Source: VBDM01 sp035519135
GTDB lineage: Bacteria; Pseudomonadota; Gammaproteobacteria; Burkholderiales; SG8-39
Direction: 5' to 3'
Assembly (NCBI GenBank): GCA_035519135.1
Contig: DATIWX010000042.1
Location: 1 to 64,000, forward strand
DNA length: 64,000 nucleotides
Shown: piece by piece, positions 43,316 through 52,604 of the stretch
Layout of the letters: each line of letters begins with the position of its first letter
Numbering within the stretch: the stretch's first letter is position 1
Position numbers and translations under genes: made by a program
The notes under the pieces: generated by a model
Databases searched by the model: none
Seen by the model: only the letters and a program-made list of their open reading frames with translations
What the model was told of the DNA's origin: nothing

Positions 43316-44212
43316 ATGACCAGGCCGCGCGCGGAACCGGTGACGCGCTGGCTCGTCGGCGGGCCGCCGTTCCTGTTCCTGTTCGTGTTCTTCGCGCTGC
43401 CCTCGCTCATCATGGTGGCGGCCTCGTTCCGCTACCCCGGCGAGTTCGGCGGGCTCGCACCGCTTGCCGCGACCCGGCCCGGGGAAGACGCGGGGCTCAC
43501 CGCGGAGAACTACGGGGTGTTTTTCAGCGACTGGATCTATTTCCAGATCCTCGCCAAGTCCTTCGGGGTCGCGCTCCTGACCACGCTGGTCTGCCTGGTG
43601 ATGGCCTATCCGCTCGCGCTGCTCATCGCGCGCAGCCCCAAGCGCCACCGCGACTTCATGATCCTGCTGGTGGTGCTCCCGTTCGCGAGCAACTTCCTCG
43701 TGCGCGTCTACGCCTGGATGATCATCCTCGGCGACCAGTCGGTCTTTTTGCGGCCCATCAACTACCTGCTCGCCCAATTCGGCGCGGAGCCGGTGTCCCT
43801 GCTCTTCAACGGCTTCGCCGTGGTCGTCGGCATGGTCTACGTCCACCTGCCCTTCATGATCCTGCCGCTCTACACGAACCTGGAGAAGCACGACCCGGTG
43901 CTGCTGGATGCGGCACAGGACCTCGGCGCGAACACCTGGAGCCGCTTCTGGCGCGTCACCTTTCCTTTGTCGCTGCCCGGCATCTTCTCCGGGACGGCGC
44001 TGGTCTTCATACCGGTGCTGGGCATGTTCGCGATCCCGGAGATCCTCGGCGGCAAGGACGACTGGATGGTCGGGAACATGATCAAGGAGGCTTTCCTCGG
44101 CACGCGCGACTGGCCGTTCGGCTCGATGCTCTCGATCATGCTGACGCTCGCCGTGCTGACCGTCGCTGGCCTGGCCGCGTGGCTGGCGAGAAAGGGGACC
44201 GCGCGTGCGTAG
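43316..44212 (+). CDS. Polyamine-type ABC permease (PotB/PotH)
   Basis: A 298-residue permease with six membrane helices. 'MTRPRAEPVTRWLVGGPPFLFLFVFFALPSLIMVAASFRY' is a typical start, and the EAA loop is 'EKHDPVLLDAAQDLGANTWSRFWRVTFPLSLPGIF'. It is PotB/PotH-like by length and order. It overlaps the next permease gene by 8 bp. Confidence 0.9.
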   Translation: MTRPRAEPVTRWLVGGPPFLFLFVFFALPSLIMVAASFRYPGEFGGLAPLAATRPGEDAGLTAENYGVFFSDWIYFQILAKSFGVALLTTLVCLVMAYPLALLIARSPKRHRDFMILLVVLPFASNFLVRVYAWMIILGDQSVFLRPINYLLAQFGAEPVSLLFNGFAVVVGMVYVHLPFMILPLYTNLEKHDPVLLDAAQDLGANTWSRFWRVTFPLSLPGIFSGTALVFIPVLGMFAIPEILGGKDDWMVGNMIKEAFLGTRDWPFGSMLSIMLTLAVLTVAGLAAWLARKGTARA

Positions 44213-44984
44213 AACGTGGTGGCTGTGGGGAGCGTCGCTTGCGGCCTACGCCTTCCTCTACGTTCCGCTCACGATCGTGGTGCTGTTCTCGTTCAACGAC
44301 TCGAAGCTCAACGCCGAGTGGGTCGGCTTCACCTGGAGCTGGTATCGCACGCTCTTCGACGACGACGCCATGCTCGCCGCGGCGCGCAACTCGCTGTTCA
44401 TCGCGGTGACCGCGTCCCTGGCGGCGACGGTGCTCGGCACCATGGCGGGCATCGCCATGCACCGCTACAGGCCGCGGCTGCTGCCCTTCATGGTGCTGAC
44501 GCCGGTGGCGATGCCCGAGATCCTCCTGGGGGTATCGCTGCTGGTGTTCTTCATCTCGGTGTTCGGCGAGCAGGCCCTGAGCCTCGCCACCGTGATCGTG
44601 GCGCATACCACCTTCTGCATCGGCTTCGTCGCCATCATCGTGCGCGCGCGCCTCGCCGGAATGGACGAGTCGATCTTCGAGGCGGCCCGCGACCTGGGGG
44701 CCACGCCCTGGCAGACGTTCAGGCTCATAACCCTGCCGCTCATCATGCCGGGGGTAATCGCGGGCACACTGATGAGCTTCACGCTGTCCATAGACGATTT
44801 CGTCATCACCTTCTTCACCACCGGCGTCGGCGTCTCGACGCTGCCGCTGCAGATCTACACCATGATCAAGGTCGCGGTGACCCCGGAAGTGAACGCCGTC
44901 TCGACCCTCCTCATGGTCCTGACGCTCACCATGATCGTTGTCGCCTCGCGCCTTGCGCCCGACGCGCTGCGCGGGCAGGGCTGA
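44205..44984 (+). CDS. Polyamine-type ABC permease (PotC/PotI)
   Basis: A 259-residue second permease with the EAA loop 'MDESIFEAARDLGATPWQTFRLITLPLIMPGVIAG' and the family marker 'FTLSIDDFVITFFTTGVGVSTLPLQIYTMIK'. The latter stretch is strongly typical of PotC/PotI. It pairs with the previous permease to form the channel. Confidence 0.92.
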   Translation: MRRTWWLWGASLAAYAFLYVPLTIVVLFSFNDSKLNAEWVGFTWSWYRTLFDDDAMLAAARNSLFIAVTASLAATVLGTMAGIAMHRYRPRLLPFMVLTPVAMPEILLGVSLLVFFISVFGEQALSLATVIVAHTTFCIGFVAIIVRARLAGMDESIFEAARDLGATPWQTFRLITLPLIMPGVIAGTLMSFTLSIDDFVITFFTTGVGVSTLPLQIYTMIKVAVTPEVNAVSTLLMVLTLTMIVVASRLAPDALRGQG

Positions 44985-44989
44985 AGGGC

Positions 44990-46048
44990 GTGCGCGCGTC
45001 GCTGTGGGCGCTGGCGCTCCTGGCGCCGCTGCCCGCGGCCGCGGCGGAAGTGCTGCATCTGTACAACTGGAACAACTACATCACACCCGACACGGTAGCG
45101 CGGTTCGAGAAATCCTGCGCCTGCAAGCTGGTGCAGGACTACTACGCCGACAACGAGGAGATGCTCGCCAAGCTCGCCGCCGGGGCGACCGGGTACGACA
45201 TCCTGGTGCCGACCGGCAACGCTGTCGAGAATCTCATCCAGCAGCGGGCGCTGCGCCCGATAGACAAGAGCCTCCTGCCCAACCTGAAGAACATCAAACC
45301 GGCGTTCATGGGCGAATTCTTCGACCCCGGAAACCGGTACTCGGTCCCCTACGCCTACTCGGTGACGCTGATCGGCTACAACGTCGAGAAGATGAAGGAG
45401 CGCGGCATTCCCACCGACAGCTGGGCAGCGATTTTCGAGCCGAAGCACCTCCAGCGCATCAAGGGAAAGGTGACCGTGCTCGACAGTCAGAGGGAGCTGA
45501 TGTCGGCCGCGCTGAAATATCTCGGCTACTCGGTCAACGACCTCGACGAGGCGCACTGGAGGCAGGCGCGCGACCTGATCCTGCGCGCCAAGCCCTACTG
45601 GGCGGCGTTCAACGCGGCTTCCTACATCAAGGAGCTCACCGTCGGCAACATCTGGCTTGCCCACGGCTATTCGAACGACATGTTCACCGCCGCCCAGGAT
45701 GCGAAGGCCGCGGGCCGAAAATTCACCATCGGCTACTCGACGCCGAAGGAAGGCGCGGTGCTCGCTCTCGACAACATGGTGCTGCACCGCAGCGGCCCGC
45801 GCCCGGACCTAGCCCACCGCTTCATGAATTTCATGCTCGAGGGCCGCAACTCGGCCGAACTGACCAACGCCATCGGCGCCGGCAACCCCAATGCGGAAGC
45901 GATGCAGTACGTCCGTCCCGACATCGCCGCGAACGGCGCCGTATTCCCCGACAAGGCCGCGCTGAAGCGACTGGAGATGCTGCACGATCTGGACCGCAGG
46001 CAGCGGCGCCTGCTCAACCGCATGTGGATCGAGATCAAGGTGCGATAG
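44990..46048 (+). CDS. Polyamine-binding periplasmic protein (PotD/PotF type)
   Basis: A 352-residue binding protein; GTG start at 44990, signal peptide 'LALLAPLPAAAAEV', then 'LHLYNWNNYITPDTVARFEKS', 'ADNEEMLAKLAAGATGYDILVPTGN' and 'GKVTVLDSQRELMSAALKYLGYSVN'. These are the PotD/PotF landmarks; the acidic and aromatic residues that hold putrescine or spermidine cannot be checked one by one here. The gene order ATPase-permease-permease-binding protein differs from E. coli potFGHI but the set is complete. Confidence 0.9.
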   Translation: MRASLWALALLAPLPAAAAEVLHLYNWNNYITPDTVARFEKSCACKLVQDYYADNEEMLAKLAAGATGYDILVPTGNAVENLIQQRALRPIDKSLLPNLKNIKPAFMGEFFDPGNRYSVPYAYSVTLIGYNVEKMKERGIPTDSWAAIFEPKHLQRIKGKVTVLDSQRELMSAALKYLGYSVNDLDEAHWRQARDLILRAKPYWAAFNAASYIKELTVGNIWLAHGYSNDMFTAAQDAKAAGRKFTIGYSTPKEGAVLALDNMVLHRSGPRPDLAHRFMNFMLEGRNSAELTNAIGAGNPNAEAMQYVRPDIAANGAVFPDKAALKRLEMLHDLDRRQRRLLNRMWIEIKVR

Positions 46049-46076
46049 AGCGCCGCTCGCGGACGGCGAACTCGGC

Positions 46077-46103
46077 TACAATGCGCGCGGCCGCTTCGCG
46101 GCC
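46077..46103 (+). promoter_or_regulatory. Putative -10 box and leader hairpin before the DUF47-pit unit
   Basis: TACAAT (46077-46082) could be a -10 box; just after it GGCCGC-TTC-GCGGCC (46089-46103) forms a perfect 6-bp hairpin, followed by AGGGGG 4 bp before the ATG at 46121. A hairpin this close to the ribosome site could affect translation. No known phosphate riboswitch is implied. Confidence 0.35.
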
Positions 46104-46120
46104 CATTCCAAGGGGGCCTC

Positions 46121-46747
46121 ATGTTCGCTCGCCTGATGCCGCACGAAGGCCGGTTCTTCACTTATTTCACCGAACACGCCGCGCTCATCCTGCAGGGCGC
46201 GGTCGAACTGAAGGCGATGATGGACGACATGCGCGAGACCGAAAGCCGGGCGCGCAACATCAAGACCATCGAGAACAAGGCCGACACCGTCACCTACCAG
46301 ACGATCCAGCTCCTGCACCAGACGTTCATCACGCCGATCGACCGCGACGAGATCCATCAGCTCATCACCCGCATGGACGACATCCTCGACCTGATGGAAG
46401 ACGTGTCCCAGAGCGTGTTCCTCTACGACATTCGCAAGATTCCCGATGAAGCGAAGCGCCTGGCCGAGATCTGCGTGGCCTGCACCGAGAAGGTGAAGGC
46501 GGCGGTGGATCTGCTCCACAACATGGGGAACGCCGACAAGATCATGAAGATCTGCGGCGAGATCGACCGGCTGGAGACCGACGCTGACCAGGTCCTGCGC
46601 GCAGCCATGGCGAAACTCTTCCGCAACGAGCCCGACACCCGCGAGCTGATCAAGCTCAAGGAGATCTACGAGCACCTGGAGACGGTCACCGACAAGTGCG
46701 AGGACGTGGCCAACATCATCGAGGGCATCGTCATCGAGAATTCCTGA
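46121..46747 (+). CDS. DUF47/PhoU-like regulator of Pit transport
   Basis: A 208-residue all-helical protein of the DUF47 (PhoU-like) family: 'HAALILQGAVELKAMMDDM', 'IENKADTVTYQTIQLLHQTFITPIDRDEIHQLITRMDDILDLMEDV' and 'HLETVTDKCEDVANIIEGIVIE'. Partners of Pit-type phosphate transporters very often have this gene next to them; the DUF47 protein is thought to tune the transporter. Strong ribosome site. 14 bp before pit. Confidence 0.92.
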   Translation: MFARLMPHEGRFFTYFTEHAALILQGAVELKAMMDDMRETESRARNIKTIENKADTVTYQTIQLLHQTFITPIDRDEIHQLITRMDDILDLMEDVSQSVFLYDIRKIPDEAKRLAEICVACTEKVKAAVDLLHNMGNADKIMKICGEIDRLETDADQVLRAAMAKLFRNEPDTRELIKLKEIYEHLETVTDKCEDVANIIEGIVIENS

Positions 46748-46761
46748 TCCGCGGCTCGGCC

Positions 46762-47760
46762 ATGTCGATCAGTCTCTCAATCCTGGTGTTCCTCGTTCTG
46801 ATCGCGCTCGCGTTCGACTTCATGAACGGCTTTCATGACGCGGCCAACTCGATCGCCACGATCGTCTCGACGCGCGTGCTCAAGCCGCACTGGGCAGTGG
46901 TCTGGGCCGCGTTCTTCAATTTCGCCGCGCTGTTCGTCTTCGAGCTCAAGGTCGCGAGTACGGTAGGCAGCGGCATCGTCGACACCGCGATCGTCGACCA
47001 CCATGTCGTGTTCGGGGCGCTGGCCGGTGCCTTGAGCTGGAATGTGATCACCTGGTACTTCGGCATTCCCTCGAGCTCGTCGCACGCGCTCATCGGGGGC
47101 ATCGTGGGGGCGGCAGTCGCCAAGGCAGGCTCGGGCGCCCTCATCGTGAGCGGGCTGGTGAAGCCCGTGATCTTCATCGTGCTGTCTCCGCTTCTCGGCT
47201 TCGTCCTCGGCTCGTCCCTGTTGCTGCTCGTATCCTGGATCTGCGTGAGCACCACCCCGGCGCGCGTGGACAAGTGGTTCCGCCGGCTTCAGTTCCTTTC
47301 CGCGTCCTTCTACAGCCTCGGACACGGCGGCAACGACGCGCAAAAGACCGTTGGCATCATCTGGATGCTGCTGATCGCGGCCGGCCTCTCCACTCCCAAA
47401 GAGCACATCCCTTACTGGGTGGTCATCGCCTGCTATGTAACCATCGCGTTCGGCACGCTGTTCGGGGGATGGCGCATCGTCAAGACCATGGGGCAGAAGA
47501 TCACCAAGCTCAAGCCGGTGGACGGCTTCTGCGCCGAAACAGGCGGCGGCATCACGCTCTTCACGACCGCGGCGCTGGGCATCCCGGTGTCGACGACCCA
47601 CACCATCACCGGCGCCATCGTCGGAGTCGGGTCGGTGCACAATACGTCGGCGGTGCGCTGGGGCGTCGCCGGCAACATCGTCATCGCGTGGATCCTGACC
47701 ATACCCTGCTCGGCCTTCATCGCGGGCCTGGCGTGGTGGCTCGGAAAGCAAGCCCTGTAG
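46762..47760 (+). CDS. pit: Inorganic phosphate transporter, Pit family
   Basis: A 332-residue low-affinity phosphate permease with about ten helices. The paired PiT signatures are present: 'FDFMNGFHDAANSIATIVSTR' at the N-terminus and 'SLGHGGNDAQKTVGII' in the second half, plus 'GIPVSTTHTITGAIVGVG'. Metal-phosphate symport is the family function. The last base is followed at once by a macrodomain remnant. Confidence 0.94.
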   Translation: MSISLSILVFLVLIALAFDFMNGFHDAANSIATIVSTRVLKPHWAVVWAAFFNFAALFVFELKVASTVGSGIVDTAIVDHHVVFGALAGALSWNVITWYFGIPSSSSHALIGGIVGAAVAKAGSGALIVSGLVKPVIFIVLSPLLGFVLGSSLLLLVSWICVSTTPARVDKWFRRLQFLSASFYSLGHGGNDAQKTVGIIWMLLIAAGLSTPKEHIPYWVVIACYVTIAFGTLFGGWRIVKTMGQKITKLKPVDGFCAETGGGITLFTTAALGIPVSTTHTITGAIVGVGSVHNTSAVRWGVAGNIVIAWILTIPCSAFIAGLAWWLGKQAL

Positions 47761-47761
47761 C

Positions 47762-47881
47762 GTGCCGCAGCGCCTGCGCGCCATCGAAGCCGATATCACC
47801 CGGCTCGAAGTCGATGCGATCGCCGACGCCGTGAACGCCTCCACCCTCGGCCCGCACCGGTCCGAGCTTGCGCGAGCGTGA
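47762..47881 (+). pseudogene. Macrodomain (ADP-ribose-binding) remnant
   Basis: A 39-residue frame starting at a GTG directly after pit reads 'MPQRLRAIEADITRLEVDAIADAVNASTLG', which matches the opening of macrodomain proteins (GDIT-L-VDAIVNAANSSLLGGGG), then 'PHRSELARA' and a TGA. The ADP-ribose-binding glycine loop and the remaining 120 or so residues are gone; 'HRSELARA' could be the compressed 'HRAAGPEL' segment. Probably internal deletions of a former gene. Too short to judge alone, but the match is position by position. Confidence 0.5.
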
Positions 47882-47896
47882 GAGAATAACGCCGCC

Positions 47897-48970
47897 ATGG
47901 CCCGTGAGCAGCCTTCGACACTCGCGCGCTATCTGTTCGCGGCGTGCCTGCTGCTGATCGTTTTCGCGAGCCTTCATCCCTTTTCCGGATGGCGAGATCG
48001 CGGCCTGCCGGCGTTCGCTTTCCTCACGGCCTCCTTCAACCGTCCGGTGCCGGCCTTCGATGTCGTCGTCAACGTCCTGGGCTATGTTCCGCTCGGCTTC
48101 CTCGCCGTGCTCGCCGCCTACCCGCGGCTGCGCGGCGCCGCCGGCCTGGCCTTCGGCATCGCGTGCTCGGTCCTCCTGAGCTTTGCCCTGGAGTCCCTGC
48201 AGCTCTACCTTCCGGCGCGCACTTCATCGAATCTCGACTTGATCGCCAATACCGCGGGCGGCACGATTGGCGCGCTCGCGGCCCTCGCGGCCACGCGGCC
48301 CCTCCTGGACGCAGGCGAACTGCAGCGCCTGCGCAACCAGCTCTTCCTTCCGGGGGGACGGATCGATCTCGGGCTGGTCCTGCTCGGGCTTTGGCTTTTC
48401 GCGCAGCTCAGTCCCGAAACGCTGCTCTTCGGCACCGGGGACCTGCGCGATCTGTTCAAATCGCCTTCCGGCAAGCTCTATCCGGCCGAAGTGTTCCTGC
48501 GCGTGGAAGCCGGAGTCGCCTGCGCCAACGGCTTCGCCGCGGGACTGCTTGCCGCGTGCCTCGTCGAGCGCAACCAGCCGAGGCGCGGCGTGGTCCTGCT
48601 CCTGATCGCGGCAGCACTCGCCGTGCACAGCTTTGCCTTCGGATTGCTCGTCAATTCGCAGGACATCCTTTCCTGGGTCACGCGCGGTGCTCTCTACGGC
48701 GTTGCTGCGGCGATCGCGCTCCTCATGATCGCCGTGGCCCTGCCGCGAGCGATGCAACTGCCGCTGATCGGCCTCGGCCTGCTCGCCGCGACCGCGATCG
48801 TCAATCTCGCCCCGCCCAATCCCTACAACAGCGCGGCGTTCTCGCTGTGGCAGCAGGGGCAGTACCTCAATTTCAACGGCCTGACGCGGCTGATCGCCAT
48901 CGTCTGGCCGTTCGCCACGATGTTCTACCTGGTGTTGCTGGCTGCCGACCGCGGCCAAGCGAAGGCCTAG
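47897..48970 (+). CDS. VanZ-family membrane protein
   Basis: A 357-residue protein with about nine hydrophobic segments. The N-terminal half is a VanZ-like domain ('FDVVVNVLGYVPLGFLAVLAAYP', 'LSFALESLQLYLPARTSSNLDLIANTAGGTIGALAAL'), with the characteristic RTSSxxDLxxNTxG box. The C-terminal half adds further helices. VanZ proteins occur in teicoplanin resistance and many other settings; here nothing suggests drug resistance. Confidence 0.85.
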   Translation: MAREQPSTLARYLFAACLLLIVFASLHPFSGWRDRGLPAFAFLTASFNRPVPAFDVVVNVLGYVPLGFLAVLAAYPRLRGAAGLAFGIACSVLLSFALESLQLYLPARTSSNLDLIANTAGGTIGALAALAATRPLLDAGELQRLRNQLFLPGGRIDLGLVLLGLWLFAQLSPETLLFGTGDLRDLFKSPSGKLYPAEVFLRVEAGVACANGFAAGLLAACLVERNQPRRGVVLLLIAAALAVHSFAFGLLVNSQDILSWVTRGALYGVAAAIALLMIAVALPRAMQLPLIGLGLLAATAIVNLAPPNPYNSAAFSLWQQGQYLNFNGLTRLIAIVWPFATMFYLVLLAADRGQAKA

Positions 48971-48982
48971 CAAGCCGCTTGT

Positions 48983-48988
48983 TATAAT
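48983..48988 (+). promoter_or_regulatory. TATAAT box before the ferredoxin gene
   Basis: A perfect TATAAT lies 9 bp before the ATG at 48998 and 12 bp after the VanZ gene. Transcripts from it would be nearly leaderless. No -35 is evident. Confidence 0.3.
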
Positions 48989-48997
48989 TCGCCGGGA

Positions 48998-49306
48998 ATG
49001 AGCTACTACGAGCGACACGTTTTTTTCTGCTGCAACCAGCGCCAGAACGGCGAGTCCTGCTGCAACGACAAGGGCGCGAGCGGCATGCGCGATTACGCGA
49101 AGAAGCGCGTGAAGGAGCTGGGTCTCGCCGGCCCGGGCAAGGTGCGGGTCAACCAGGCGGGATGCCTGGACCGCTGCGAGGAAGGGCCGTGCATCGTGGT
49201 CTATCCCGAGGAGGTCTGGTACACCTACGTCGACCGCGCCGACATCGACGAGATCATCGAGGAGCACCTCAAGTCCGGCCGGGTGGTCGAGCGCCTGCGC
49301 ATATGA
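48998..49306 (+). CDS. Thioredoxin-like [2Fe-2S] ferredoxin
   Basis: A 102-residue protein of the thioredoxin-fold ferredoxin family. Ligand cysteines are visible in 'FFCCNQRQNGESCCNDKG' and 'GCLDRCEEGPCIVVYPE'. Such ferredoxins are small electron carriers, sometimes found next to hydrolases in Betaproteobacteria. It overlaps the downstream hydrolase gene by 4 bp (ATGA). Confidence 0.88.
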   Translation: MSYYERHVFFCCNQRQNGESCCNDKGASGMRDYAKKRVKELGLAGPGKVRVNQAGCLDRCEEGPCIVVYPEEVWYTYVDRADIDEIIEEHLKSGRVVERLRI

Positions 49307-49898
49307 GCCGCGCCGGCGAGCGCATCTTCATCACGGGCGGCGCAGGCAGGATCGAGACGGTTCTCGACCGACCCGAGGGCGCGCCGCGAGGTCTGGCGCT
49401 CGTCGCCCATCCGCATCCCCTCTACGGCGGCACGCTCGACAACAAGGTCGTGCAAACGCTCGCCCGGACTTTCGTGGAGCTGGGCTATGCCTCGCTGCGG
49501 CCCAATTTCCGCGGCGTCGGCGCCTCGGAAGGCGCGCACGACGAGGGCCGGGGCGAGACCGAAGACCTGCTGAGCGTGATCGCGCGCGCCGGACAGGACT
49601 TCGGCGACCTCCCCCTCGTCCTCGCGGGCTTCTCCTTCGGGGCGGCGGTGCAGACGCAGGTGGCGCAGCGCACGCACCCGGCGCGTGTGGTGCTGGTCGG
49701 CGTGGCGGTGGGCCGCTTTCCCTCGGAGACCGTTCCGCCCGATTCGATCGTGATCCACGGCGAGCGCGACGACACGGTGCCGCTCGCCAGGGTGCTCGAT
49801 TGGGCGCGGCCCCAGGAATTGCCGGTCGTCGTGATTCCCGGCGCCGACCATTTCTTCCATCAGCGCCTCAACATCATCAAGAGCATCGTCAGGAACTC

Positions 49899-49911
<13 letters not shown>
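49303..49911 (+). CDS. Alpha/beta-hydrolase
   Basis: A 202-residue serine hydrolase fold: 'ALVAHPHPLYGGTLDNKVVQTLARTF', 'RPNFRGVGASEG' (oxyanion/loop), the nucleophile elbow 'LAGFSFGAAVQTQ' with G-F-S-F-G, 'IHGERDDTVPL' (Asp) and 'IPGADHFFHQRL' (His). This resembles the YfhR/CocE-like 'alpha/beta superfamily hydrolase' commonly found with ferredoxin. Substrate unknown. It overlaps the ABC ATPase by 13 bp. Confidence 0.86.
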
Positions 49912-50809
<898 letters not shown>

Positions 50810-50810
<1 letters not shown>

Positions 50811-51589
50811 TGAAGACCTTTGCGCTGCCTTCGATGAGTCCGCGCTTCGTGCCGGTGTGGCGCCGGAACCTGCTCGTATGGCGCAAGCTCGCGGTCCCCT
50901 CCCTGCTCGGCAACCTGGCCGATCCGTTGATCTACGTGCTCGGCCTGGGCTACGGCCTGGGCTCGATGCTGCCGCAGGTAGGCGGGGTGCCCTACATCGC
51001 GTTCCTGGCCGCGGGAATGGTGTGCTCGAGCACCATGAACAGCGCCACCTTCGAGGCGATGTACTCCGCCTTCTCGCGCATGCACGTGCAGCGCACCTGG
51101 GACGCGATCCTGAACGCGCCGCTCGACCTCGACGACGTGGTGCTCGCCGAGCTCGTCTGGGCCGCGAGCAAGAGCGTGCTTTCCGGCACGGCGATCCTGG
51201 CGGTGGTGTGGCTGCTCGGCCTGACCCACTCGCTCCTGTCCCTGTGGGTGCTCGCACTGGTGCCCGTGGTAGGCCTGACTTTCGGGGCGCTTGCGCTGGT
51301 GGTGACGGCGATGGCGCGCAGCTACGATTTCTTCATGTACTACTTCACGCTGGTGATCACCCCGATGGGCCTGCTGTGCGGAGTGTTCTTCCCCGTCGAT
51401 CAGCTGCCCGCTGCGTTTCAGGCGATCGCCGCCTTTCTTCCGCTCACCCACGCGGTGGCGATAGCCCGGCCGCTGCTGCTGGGTGAGATCCCGGACCACG
51501 CCGCCCTGCACGTTCTTGTCCTGCTTGCCTACGCCGCGGCCGGATTCTATGCTGCGAGCGTGCTTCTCCGCCGACGCCTCCTGAAATAG
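50810..51589 (+). CDS. NodJ-like ABC-2 permease
   Basis: A 259-residue permease with six helices of the ABC-2 family ('LGNLADPLIYVLGLGYGLG', 'YIAFLAAGMVCSSTMNSATFEAMYSAFSRM', 'TLVITPMGLLCGVFFPVDQLPAAFQAIAAFLPLTHAVAIARPLLLG'). The last segment is typical of NodJ. As there are no nodulation genes nearby, the pair is likely a general exporter of lipo-oligosaccharide or similar compounds. GTG start at 50810 overlaps the ATPase stop. Confidence 0.9.
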
Positions 51590-51591
51590 CG

Positions 51592-52002
51592 ATGCTCTGG
51601 ATCAAGTCGCTGCATATCATCTTCGTGGTCACCTGGTTTGCCGGCCTGTTCTACCTGCCGCGCCTGTTCGTCTATCACGCGATGACCGAGGACACGGCGG
51701 GCCGCGAGCGCTTCAAGGTCATGGAGCGCAAGCTCTACCGGGGCATCATGGCTCCCGGAGCCGTGTTGTCCGTGGTCTTCGGCGCCTGGCTGTGGGGCTA
51801 CGGCATCTCCGGAACCTGGCTGCATGCCAAGCTCGCCGTCGTCGCCCTCACCGTCGCCTACCATCTTTACTGCGGCAAGCTCACGCGCGATTTTGCACTC
51901 GATCGAAACACGAAATCGCACGTCTGGTTCCGCTGGTTCAACGAAGTACCGGTGCTGTTGCTGGCAGCGGCAGTCGTGCTCGCCGTGGTGAAGCCGCTCT
52001 AG
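51592..52002 (+). CDS. hemJ: Protoporphyrinogen IX oxidase HemJ
   Basis: A 136-residue four-helix membrane protein. 'MLWIKSLHIIFVVTWFAGLFYLPRLFVYHA' with His8 is the HemJ signature, with 'WLHAKLAVVALTVAYHLYCGKL' carrying the conserved Lys. HemJ oxidises protoporphyrinogen IX in heme synthesis in bacteria that lack HemG/HemY. It starts 2 bp after the ABC permease. Confidence 0.87.
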   Translation: MLWIKSLHIIFVVTWFAGLFYLPRLFVYHAMTEDTAGRERFKVMERKLYRGIMAPGAVLSVVFGAWLWGYGISGTWLHAKLAVVALTVAYHLYCGKLTRDFALDRNTKSHVWFRWFNEVPVLLLAAAVVLAVVKPL

Positions 52003-52060
52003 CCCTCTTGTTACCCAATCTGCTAATCTTGGGGTGCTGCCTGATTTCGATCTCTGCCCT

Positions 52061-52573
52061 ATGAACGCAAAAAATATCACTCTGAGGCCCGGGCGGCCGG
52101 ACGACGCCGCGAGAATCGCGGCTATGTCCCGCGACCTGATCGAAACCGGCCTCGGCTGGTCCTGGGGACCGGACCGCGTCGCTCGCTCGATCGCGAACAA
52201 GGAGACTTTCACCCTGCTCGCCTGCGAGCGCGAGCGCGTCGTCGCCTTCGCCATCATGTATTTCGGCGACGAGCACGCGCACCTCAACCTGCTGGCGGTG
52301 CGGCCGTCGCACCAGAGGCTGGGCATCGGCAGGCACATGATTGCGTGGCTGGTCGAATCGGCCTACGCCGCGGGGATCGCCACCATTCACCTCGAGCTGC
52401 GCGCCGCAAACTACACCGCGCGCAGCTTCTACAGGTCGCTCGGTTTCACCGAGTCTGCCTACATACCGGGCTACTACCGCGGCCGGGAAATGGCGCTGCG
52501 CATGATGCGGGTGCTGCGCAAGCCCGGCATGCCGCTCCCGGCCTGGTCCGCGCCCAAGTTGCCGAAGAGCTGA
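52061..52573 (+). CDS. GNAT acetyltransferase, RimI-like
   Basis: A 170-residue GNAT: acetyl-CoA loop 'VRPSHQRLGIGRHMIAW' (R/QxxGxG/A), preceded by the beta-4 strand 'AHLNLLAV', and 'AANYTARSFYRSLGFTE' typical of RimI N-terminal acetyltransferases. The exact substrate cannot be told. I prefer the ATG at 52061 over the GTG at 52034. Confidence 0.83.
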   Translation: MNAKNITLRPGRPDDAARIAAMSRDLIETGLGWSWGPDRVARSIANKETFTLLACERERVVAFAIMYFGDEHAHLNLLAVRPSHQRLGIGRHMIAWLVESAYAAGIATIHLELRAANYTARSFYRSLGFTESAYIPGYYRGREMALRMMRVLRKPGMPLPAWSAPKLPKS

Positions 52574-52604
52574 ATCCCATCCGGCGCAATACCGATCGCT
52601 CCCG

